Shown here: one piece after another, positions 14,380 to 18,938 of the stretch
Layout of the letters: the number at the start of each line of letters is the position of its first letter
Position numbering within the stretch: the stretch's first letter is position 1
Origin: Thermoplasmatota archaeon
GTDB taxonomy: Bacteria; Pseudomonadota; Gammaproteobacteria; Burkholderiales; Thiobacillaceae
Reading direction: 5' to 3'
Assembly (NCBI GenBank): GCA_023475455.1
Contig: JAMCVR010000076.1
Location: 1-18,938 of the forward strand
Length of the DNA: 18,938 nt
Position numbers and translations under genes: made by a program
The notes under the pieces: model-generated
What the model was told of the DNA's origin: nothing
Database searches by the model: none
Seen by the model: the letters and a program-made list of their open reading frames with translations, nothing else

Positions 14380-15695
14380 TCCCGGTTGGCGTCGGTGCGC
14401 TGTCCGGTCCTGGCGCTGATGGCCTTTGAAATGGAAGTGGCCTCCATGAATCCCAGCAGGGCCATGACCAGCGCCGCCGGAAGCAGCGGCAACACCAGTT
14501 TCCAGTCGACATAGGGAACCTGGAACCCCGGCAGCCCTGCGGGAATCGCCCCGACCACCTCGCCCCCGCCGATGAGCTTGACCTGGCCGCCCTCCAGGCC
14601 AGCGAATCGCCAGTGGCCCATACCCAGCGGCTCCCCTTCCGGCATGTGCCCGGCGGTAACATAGACGGCGCTTCCGTCGGCTGCCGTTTCCCGTGCCAGG
14701 TCGATCTGGTGCAGATATATCCGCAACTTGAACACCCGCTCCTCAAGCATCCTGGCCAAGGCCTTGCGATGGTCGATTTGCGCCTTGATTTCCAGACGCT
14801 TGTACAGGCCGGCCTCGCCCTGCTCCTCCAGCGTCGAGAGTTCCGCCTGAAAACGAGCGAGCGTTTCCCCGTTCGCCCTGATCTGCTGGCTCATTTCGCC
14901 GAACCGCACGATCTGGGCCCGCAGGCTCTGATCCTGAATGGCATCCAACTGAATCCTGGAGGTGCGTTCGAAGCCGACCAGATAGCTGGCCATCGTCGTG
15001 ATCACGATGGCGATCAGGATGCCAGGAATGCGCAGCGAGAATTTCTGCAGTCCGAAAATGAGGGAGAAGGCCGCCAGGGCGAACATAAGCGTGGGCCAGT
15101 GAGTGCCGCCCAACTGCTGCAGCACGACCCACAAGTCCGCAAGGAAGAACTCGGTTCTGGGCATGGGGACGTTGACCAGCTTGTTGAGCTGGGACAGGCC
15201 GATGATGAGGGCGGCGGCATTGGTGAAGCCGATAATCACCGGGTGGGACAGGAAGTTGACCACCAGCCCCAGGCGGAACAGCCCCAGCGCCAGGCGCAGA
15301 ATGCCCACCATCAGCGCCAGCATGACGGAAAGGGCAATGAAGTTCTCGCTGGCCGCGCCGGCGTAGGGAATCAGGGCGGCCGCCGACATGAGGGACAGCA
15401 TGGCGGTCGGCCCGGTGTGCAGCTGGCGCAACGAGCCCCACAGCGACGCCACCATGACCGGCAGGAAAGCAGCATACAGGCCGTACACCACCGGCAGGCC
15501 GGCCAACTGCGCGTAGGCCATGCTCTGGGGCACCAGAATCAGAGTCACGGTGATGCCCGCCACGAGGTCCGCCCGCAGCGTCTCACGGGTCATGGGAAAC
15601 CAGGCCAGGAAGGGAAACAATCGGGACAGGAGAGCCATCCTGGGCGAGGCCGCGCGCTTCTCGCCCAGGCCAGGCAGAACTGTTTCCGGCGTCAC
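13524..15695 (-). CDS. SulP-family anion transporter with STAS domain, candidate bicarbonate importer
   Basis: This inner-membrane carrier of the SLC26/SulP family shows the signature LRADLVAGITVTLILVPQSMAYAQLAGLPVVYGLY (about 40-74), a HTGPTAM motif (about 93-99) and PVIIGFTNAAALIIGLSQL in the membrane domain. A cytosolic STAS domain (about 630-705) includes NGINDVDASGEEKL. Between about 242 and 380 there is an unusual insertion of some 130 residues with a long charged, heptad-like helix (AQIVRFGEMSQQIRANGETL onward). The GTG start at 15695 is supported by AGGAG 9 bp upstream; the nearby ATG at 15703 meets a stop at once. The last 18 or so residues of this frame are out of frame because of the 797-bp duplication. 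Position after mcdB suggests bicarbonate uptake; sulfate remains possible. Confidence 0.85.
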   Translation of the reverse strand: MTPETVLPGLGEKRAASPRMALLSRLFPFLAWFPMTRETLRADLVAGITVTLILVPQSMAYAQLAGLPVVYGLYAAFLPVMVASLWGSLRQLHTGPTAMLSLMSAAALIPYAGAASENFIALSVMLALMVGILRLALGLFRLGLVVNFLSHPVIIGFTNAAALIIGLSQLNKLVNVPMPRTEFFLADLWVVLQQLGGTHWPTLMFALAAFSLIFGLQKFSLRIPGILIAIVITTMASYLVGFERTSRIQLDAIQDQSLRAQIVRFGEMSQQIRANGETLARFQAELSTLEEQGEAGLYKRLEIKAQIDHRKALARMLEERVFKLRIYLHQIDLARETAADGSAVYVTAGHMPEGEPLGMGHWRFAGLEGGQVKLIGGGEVVGAIPAGLPGFQVPYVDWKLVLPLLPAALVMALLGFMEATSISKAISARTGQRTDANRELVGQGLANIVGSFFHSYVVSGSFSRSAVAAREGAKTGLFAIVSALGVMLVILFFTPLLYHLPQAVLAVIIMFAVFGLIRVKALLDAWKVNRLDAVIGIVTFLATLAMAPALANGILVGVALTVGLYLLRNMRPRAEVLGRHPDGVLGGVDTHGLPAISEHYVVMRFDGSLNFVNVAYFEEALLQALTRFPEARAILVIGNGINDVDASGEEKLRSLALQLRSKGVGLYFSSLKRQVLSVFEKGALSGAIPADHVFKTKELALRVLDWLARGWPISWAVSSIPMS

Positions 15696-15842
15696 GGTAT
15701 CATTCTCCTGTGAGGGCGAGCGTTTTTCCTGCGGTCACGCGAAATCCGGGCATCGGTGTCCCCACAGCGGAATCGCCGGCGAGTCTTGCGGACGGCGCAC
15801 TGCCCATCTGCGTGAGGATGTCGTCCATGTCCGGACGCGCCG

Positions 15843-16046
15843 CTAATCCGGCCAGACACGGGTCGGACGCATATCGGTCCCGTACTCGGCTCGGGCGGCC
15901 TCCAGGGCCGGCGTTTCATCGCGGCCGCCGGGTGGCTTGCATCCGCCGGCCTCGGGTCCGACCCGTTTTCCCACCGCGGGCGCGGCTGCCTGCTGTTCCC
16001 TCACCTTGCGCACACCGGCTGCCAACTTGCTGGACACTTTGCTCAT
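15843..16046 (-). CDS. mcdB: McdB-like carboxysome positioning adaptor (alpha type)
   Basis: This 67-residue, highly charged and probably disordered protein begins MSKVSSKLAAGVRKVREQQ and ends PTRVWPD. Short disordered proteins with a conserved C-terminal tryptophan, encoded directly after a ParA-type ATPase in cso loci, are the alpha-carboxysome McdB family. McdB decorates carboxysomes and stimulates McdA ATPase so that carboxysomes spread along the nucleoid. Here the ATG overlaps the mcdA stop (ATGA at 16046-16043), which fits stoichiometric coupled translation. The call rests on context and the terminal motif, since McdB proteins share little sequence. The 147 bp to sulP hold no gene I can support. 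Confidence 0.75.
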   Translation of the reverse strand: MSKVSSKLAAGVRKVREQQAAAPAVGKRVGPEAGGCKPPGGRDETPALEAARAEYGTDMRPTRVWPD

Positions 16047-16681
16047 GATCTCAATACCTCCTCGATGATTGCTTCCACATCTTGCACCGCTCTCGCGCCG
16101 CGCCCACCCAGACGGTAGACGCTGCCGCCTTCGAGCGCCGCGCTGCGGAACGCCGCACGGCGTGCCAATCCGTTTTCCAACACCGGCACCTCGAACGCGG
16201 CCAGTGCTTCGCGCATCGAGCGCGACAGCGCGTTGCGGCTGTCGAGCTGATTCAGTACCATGTGCGCCCGCAGGCGCGGGTTGCCGTCGAGCGCATCCTG
16301 CACGGCGACCGTCATGCCGACGCTCGCCCACAGGTCCAAGGGAGACGGCTGGACGGGGATCAGCACCAGGTCCACGGCGCCCATCACCTGGCGCAGGAGG
16401 TCCGACTGCAAGTGCGGCGGGCAGTCCACCAGCACGTAGCGGCTCGTTCCGGCGGCTCGCGCGATGCTCGCGCGCACCTTGCCAGCATCGACGCCTTGCA
16501 CCGGCGGCAGATCGTTTTCCGCACCGCCGACACGCACCCAATGGCCCGCCGAACCTTGTGGATCCGCATCCAGCAGCACCGTCTTCCCACGGCGGTGGAA
16601 CCCGGCCGCCAGATTGACCGTCAACGTAGTCTTCCCCGTACCACCCTTCTGATTGACAACCGCGATCCGCAAGGCGGTCAT
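16043..16681 (-). CDS. mcdA: McdA, ParA-type ATPase for carboxysome positioning
   Basis: This 212-residue P-loop ATPase of the ParA/MinD family has the deviant Walker A QKGGTGKTT with signature Lys12 and catalytic Lys17, the A' motif LLDADPQ (36-42) and Walker B YVLVDCPP with Asp86. There is no N-terminal helix-turn-helix, so it is a short ParA-type protein as expected for McdA. McdA binds nucleoid DNA non-specifically and forms gradients that McdB on carboxysomes follows. It lies between acRAF and mcdB, the standard place in alpha-carboxysome loci. A chromosomal ParA is excluded by the neighbours and the absence of parB. Confidence 0.88.
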   Translation of the reverse strand: MTALRIAVVNQKGGTGKTTLTVNLAAGFHRRGKTVLLDADPQGSAGHWVRVGGAENDLPPVQGVDAGKVRASIARAAGTSRYVLVDCPPHLQSDLLRQVMGAVDLVLIPVQPSPLDLWASVGMTVAVQDALDGNPRLRAHMVLNQLDSRNALSRSMREALAAFEVPVLENGLARRAAFRSAALEGGSVYRLGGRGARAVQDVEAIIEEVLRS

Positions 16682-16688
16682 GGCTGTT

Positions 16689-16958
16689 CTAGCTCACGTC
16701 TGGCATCAGCGCGTCGATCTTCTGCGCCAGCGCCACAATTTCCGGACCGATTTTCTTGCCGTCGGCGTCGATGGTGACGCTGACGTAGGTCTTGCCGAAA
16801 CTCAGGTTGGGGAAATGCTTCGCCTCTTCTGCAAGCTTGGCGACTTCGTCGAGAAAACGCCGGGTCTCGGCATAGCTCGCGAATTCGAAGCGCCGGCTCA
16901 GCATCGGCGGCAGGTCCTGCCGCAGCCAGAGAGGGATCGGGCTGTTGTCCTCAGGCAT
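16689..16958 (-). CDS. acRAF, alpha-carboxysome RubisCO assembly factor (PCD-like)
   Basis: This 89-residue protein belongs to the pterin-4a-carbinolamine dehydratase-like group found in cso loci. It opens with a short proline-rich leader (MPEDNSPIPLWLRQDLPPML), followed by the PCD core FEFASYAETRRFLDEVAKLAEEAKHFPNLSFGKTYVSVTI. The catalytic HHP motif of true dehydratases is HFP here (48-50), in line with a chaperone rather than an enzyme. acRAF binds the RubisCO large-subunit dimer during assembly. The ATG at 16958 has AAGGAG 7 bp upstream, and the start lies within the last codons of the bacterioferritin-like gene (8-base overlap). Confidence 0.88.
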   Translation of the reverse strand: MPEDNSPIPLWLRQDLPPMLSRRFEFASYAETRRFLDEVAKLAEEAKHFPNLSFGKTYVSVTIDADGKKIGPEIVALAQKIDALMPDVS

Positions 16959-17400
16959 AACATTTCTCCTTCGTCGGCAGCGAAGCGGACATCTTGTCCA
17001 GCTCGTCCAGGTGTTGCAGTTCGTCGCGCAGGATTTGCGAGAACAATGCGTGGTGCCGGGCGTCGCGCACCCTCGTGCAGTAGGCTGCGGCTTCCTCGTA
17101 AAGGCGAACCGCCTCGATTTCCAGAACGCGGTCGATCGCGATCATCTCGTCCAGCGTGCGGCCCAGACGCACCGGGTGAAACTGCGTGGCATGCGGTGTC
17201 ACGCCCAGCCTGAGCAGCGCACCCATCAGGCTTTCCATATGCCCAAGCTCCTCGATGACGTCCTGCCGGAAATGGCTGCAATATTCCGCCATGCCCCACA
17301 GGTCGCAGAGTCTGGACTGGGCCATGTACTGCTGGACCGCAGCCGTTTCATGGCCCAGTGCCCGGGTGAGATAACCAAGTAGTCGTGGATCCATTGCCAT
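16951..17400 (-). CDS. Bacterioferritin-like protein of the carboxysome locus
   Basis: This 149-residue four-helix protein has a complete set of di-iron ligands: Glu18, Glu51-x-x-His54 (EELGH), Glu94 and Glu127-x-x-His130 (ELQH). Ferroxidase chemistry is therefore plausible. No haem-ligand methionine can be assigned with confidence. Ferritin-like genes at this place are a regular companion of cso operons, with unproven role; iron or redox buffering near RubisCO is a guess. AAGGAG precedes the ATG at 17400 at good spacing, which decides it over the ATG two codons later. It lies 29 bp after the last csoS1 frame and overlaps acRAF by 8 bases. Confidence 0.88.
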   Translation of the reverse strand: MAMDPRLLGYLTRALGHETAAVQQYMAQSRLCDLWGMAEYCSHFRQDVIEELGHMESLMGALLRLGVTPHATQFHPVRLGRTLDEMIAIDRVLEIEAVRLYEEAAAYCTRVRDARHHALFSQILRDELQHLDELDKMSASLPTKEKCYA

Positions 17401-17429
17401 GCCTTGCTCCTTGATCGGTGCCCGTGCGC

Positions 17430-17801
17430 CTAGAGTGCGACGCAGGCCACCTCGCCGTCGCGTCCGCCAGCCGAGGCATCCGGTTCGGTGGGAAGAATGT
17501 TCTCCACCTCGCCATGCACGCGGGCGATGATGTGGGCGGCGACCAGGCCGTCGCCCACCCGTTCGCACGCATCGGCTCCGGCGCGAACCGCTGCGTTCAC
17601 GGCGCCGGTTTCCCCGCGGACGAGGACGGTGACATAACCGCCGCCGACGAACTGACGGCCGATCAGCCGCACCTCCGCCGCCTTGGTCATCGCGTCCGCC
17701 GCCTCGACCGCGGGAACCAGACCGCGCGTCTCGATCATGCCGAGCGCAACGCCCGTGGTCGTGCCCGTCATGCTGCCGCCCTTGATTTCAGCCCTATCCA
17801 T
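17430..17801 (-). CDS. csoS1B: CsoS1-type shell protein with C-terminal extension (CsoS1B-like)
   Basis: This is a single-BMC-domain hexameric shell protein of the alpha-carboxysome. The core from GMIETRGLVPAVEAADAMTKAAEVRLIGRQF to AAHIIARVHGEVENILP is almost invariant among CsoS1 proteins. The tail continues about 19 residues beyond ILP (TEPDASAGGRDGEVACVAL), the mark of the longer CsoS1B paralog. The frame gives 123 residues from the ATG at 17801 (GAGG upstream) or 113 from the ATG at 17771 (AAGGG upstream); the second matches usual CsoS1 N-termini better. It is last in the array, as CsoS1B is in Halothiobacillus. It carries Gly where the other copies have Ser before EVENILP. Confidence 0.88.
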   Translation of the reverse strand: MDRAEIKGGSMTGTTTGVALGMIETRGLVPAVEAADAMTKAAEVRLIGRQFVGGGYVTVLVRGETGAVNAAVRAGADACERVGDGLVAAHIIARVHGEVENILPTEPDASAGGRDGEVACVAL

Positions 17802-18242
17802 GGCACGCCTCGATCAGGCCGCTGCCGCCGCGGGCAGGATGTTTTCGACTTCGCTGTGGACGCGCGCGATGATGTGGGCGGCGACCAGGCCGTCGCCCAC
17901 CCGTTCGCACGCATCGGCTCCGGCGCGAACCGCTGCGTTCACGGCGCCGGTTTCCCCGCGGACGAGGACGGTGACATAACCGCCGCCGACGAACTGACGG
18001 CCGATCAGCCGCACCTCCGCCGCCTTGGTCATCGCGTCCGCCGCCTCGACCGCGGGAACCAGACCGCGCGTCTCGATCATGCCGAGCGCAACGCCCGTGG
18101 TCGTGCCCGTCATGCTGCCGCCCTTGATTTCAGCCCTATCCATGGCACGCCTCGATCAGGCCGCTGCCGCCGCGGGCAGGATGTTTTCGACTTCGCTGTG
18201 GACGCGCGCGATGATGTGGGCGGCGACCAGGCCGTCGCCCAC
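17524..18242. repeat. Tandem direct duplication, period 342 bp (csoS1 array)
   Basis: Bases 17524-17900 equal 17866-18242. The two copies overlap in a 35-base block (17866-17900, GCGATGATGTGGGCGGCGAC onward) that all five csoS1 frames share. The unit runs from the 3' part of one BMC core, across the start of the gene and the intergenic gap, into the next gene's 3' end. Confidence 0.92.
17814..18143 (-). CDS. csoS1: CsoS1-type shell protein, mosaic copy
   Basis: This 109-residue BMC-domain protein has the MDRAEIKGGSMTG N-terminus of the downstream CsoS1B-like gene but the ILPAAAAA C-terminus of the upstream gene. Its sequence is identical at base level to the downstream gene over 17866-18143, and to the neighbouring gene at its 3' end. 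It is therefore a hybrid created by the 342-bp tandem duplication, whether real or artefactual. The BMC fold is complete and the product would be expected to enter shell hexamers. Its start is 12 bp after the preceding stop. Confidence 0.8.
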   Translation of the reverse strand: MDRAEIKGGSMTGTTTGVALGMIETRGLVPAVEAADAMTKAAEVRLIGRQFVGGGYVTVLVRGETGAVNAAVRAGADACERVGDGLVAAHIIARVHSEVENILPAAAAA

Positions 18243-18455
18243 GCGCTCGCACGCATCGGCGCCCGCGCGCACCGCCGCGTTGACCGCGCCGGTCTCGCCG
18301 CGCACCAGGACGGTCACATACCCGCCGCCCACGAACTGGCGTCCAATCAAACGAACTTCCGCCGCCTTGGTCATCGCGTCCGCCGCCTCGATGGCGGGAA
18401 CCAGACCGCGCGTCTCGATCATGCCGAGCGCAATACCTGTCATACCTGTAGCCAT
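18156..18455 (-). CDS. csoS1: CsoS1A/C-type carboxysome shell protein
   Basis: This 99-residue BMC-domain protein, MATGMTGIALGMIETRGLVPAIEAADAMT, matches the major CsoS1A/C shell hexamer. The central pore region and the hexamer-interface residues are unchanged relative to its neighbours. It ends ILPAAAAA. A perfect AAGGAG lies 6 bp before the ATG at 18455. The gene probably corresponds to the middle member of the native three-gene array. Its N-terminal three quarters are identical in bases to the next upstream copy. Confidence 0.88.
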   Translation of the reverse strand: MATGMTGIALGMIETRGLVPAIEAADAMTKAAEVRLIGRQFVGGGYVTVLVRGETGAVNAAVRAGADACERVGDGLVAAHIIARVHSEVENILPAAAAA

Positions 18456-18494
18456 TTTGAATCTCCTTGAGTGAGGTCTTCGTCAAACAATCCG

Positions 18495-18794
18495 TCAGGC
18501 GGCTTCAGCGGTAGGCAGGATGTTCTCCACCTCGCTGTGAACGCGGGCGATGATGTGGGCGGCGACCAGGCCGTCGCCCACGCGCTCGCACGCATCGGCG
18601 CCCGCGCGCACCGCCGCGTTGACCGCGCCGGTCTCGCCGCGCACCAGGACGGTCACATACCCGCCGCCCACGAACTGGCGTCCAATCAAACGAACTTCCG
18701 CCGCCTTGGTCATCGCGTCCGCCGCCTCGATGGCGGGAACCAGACCGCGCGTCTCGATCATGCCGAGCGCAATACCTGTCATACCTGTAGCCAT
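18495..18794 (-). CDS. csoS1: CsoS1A/C-type carboxysome shell protein, second identical-core copy
   Basis: This 99-residue BMC-domain protein differs from the preceding entry only at the C-terminal tail (ILPTAEAA). Bases from 18547 to the ATG at 18794, and the leader with its AAGGAG, are identical to the copy 339 bp to the left. Its 3' end matches the partial gene at the window edge. It may be a hybrid of the first and second native csoS1 genes made by the 339-bp duplication, or a genuine recent paralog. Confidence 0.82.
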   Translation of the reverse strand: MATGMTGIALGMIETRGLVPAIEAADAMTKAAEVRLIGRQFVGGGYVTVLVRGETGAVNAAVRAGADACERVGDGLVAAHIIARVHSEVENILPTAEAA

Positions 18795-18833
18795 TTTGAA
18801 TCTCCTTGAGTGAGGTCTTCGTCAAACAATCCG

Positions 18834-18938
18834 TCAGGCGGCTTCAGCGGTAGGCAGGATGTTCTCCACCTCGCTGTGAACGCGGGCGATGATGTGGGCG
18901 GCGACCAGGCCGTCGCCCACGCGCTCGCACGCATCGGC
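18834..18938 (-). CDS. csoS1: CsoS1-type shell protein, partial at window edge
   Basis: Only the last 34 codons are inside the window: the end of the BMC core (ADACERVGDGLVAAHIIARVHSEVENILP) and the tail TAEAA with TGA at 18834. Identical in bases to 18495-18599. The N-terminus lies beyond the right edge, where the rest of the cso operon (csoS4, csoSCA, csoS2, cbbLS in related organisms) would be expected. Confidence 0.85.
   Translation of the reverse strand, partial: ADACERVGDGLVAAHIIARVHSEVENILPTAEAA

Larger units (their letters stand above)
18208..18938. repeat. Tandem direct duplication, period 339 bp (csoS1 array), open at right edge
   Basis: Bases 18208-18599 equal 18547-18938, and the identity runs into the window edge. 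It begins in the same shared block (GCGATGATGTGG at 18208 and 18547) used by the 342-bp duplication. The unit spans a BMC core, its start and AAGGAG leader, and the TAEAA tail of the gene before it. Confidence 0.9.

Noticed and set aside
15696..15842. Possible small gene or terminator between mcdB and sulP
   Set aside because: Frames here are shadows without start signals, and I found no hairpin followed by a T-tract. Only the AGGAG for sulP is supported.
17418..18470. 350-residue plus-strand frame with internal repeats
   Set aside because: Antisense of the csoS1 array. Its repeats mirror the shell-protein genes.
17430..18938. Regular repeats suggesting a CRISPR array
   Set aside because: The 339-342 bp period is whole genes encoding near-identical BMC proteins. 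There are no short repeats with unique spacers.

Overview
The window is GC-rich and almost fully coding. It reads as part of the chromosome of a chemolithoautotrophic proteobacterium, most likely a sulfur-oxidising beta- or gammaproteobacterium of Thiobacillus or Halothiobacillus type. The evidence is an alpha-carboxysome gene tail (CsoS1 shell proteins, bacterioferritin-like protein, acRAF, McdA, McdB) together with the effector domain of CbbR, the Calvin-cycle regulator. The genus cannot be fixed from the sequence alone.

Layout: apart from cbbR fragments at 1-1160 (+), every gene lies on the minus strand, so transcription runs from the right edge leftward. In that order: five CsoS1-type reading frames (18938-17430), the first cut by the window edge; bacterioferritin-like protein; acRAF; mcdA; mcdB; a SulP anion transporter with an STAS domain, a candidate bicarbonate importer; a short HPF-type ribosome hibernation factor; a tsaC remnant; then a tightly packed run of ten genes: yqhA (UPF0114), a one-span membrane protein, terC-like, a rhodanese lipoprotein, a VC0807-type membrane protein, a TerB/DUF697 protein, a YqaA/DedA-type membrane protein, an amphi-Trp protein, a DUF6671 zinc-ribbon protein and a P2-type cation ATPase. 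Many neighbours overlap by 4-8 bases or are 0-10 bases apart, so translational coupling is likely. A 160-bp MITE-like element sits exactly at the cbbR stop codon.

The dominant oddity is a series of direct tandem duplications of about 340-800 bp, with copies identical as far as I could read them. They affect cbbR (three overlapping copies), the ATPase 3' end (period 552), the ATPase 5' end (517), the TerB/DUF697 gene (618, in frame), sulP (797) and the csoS1 array (342 and 339). Where both ends can be seen, the non-csoS1 junctions share only 2-6 bases. So many in 19 kb, breaking several genes, is more easily explained by an assembly or amplification artefact than by biology. Removing one copy at each site restores an 890-residue ATPase, a 742-residue SulP transporter, a 313-residue TerB/DUF697 protein and a conventional three-gene csoS1 array.

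How the genes work together: CsoS1 paralogs tile the shell, acRAF assists RubisCO assembly, and McdA/McdB position carboxysomes on the nucleoid. A SulP carrier directly downstream of mcdB could supply bicarbonate, and CbbR would control carbon fixation. The TerC/TerB/rhodanese/ATPase run looks like a membrane, metal or ion homeostasis module of unknown integrated function.
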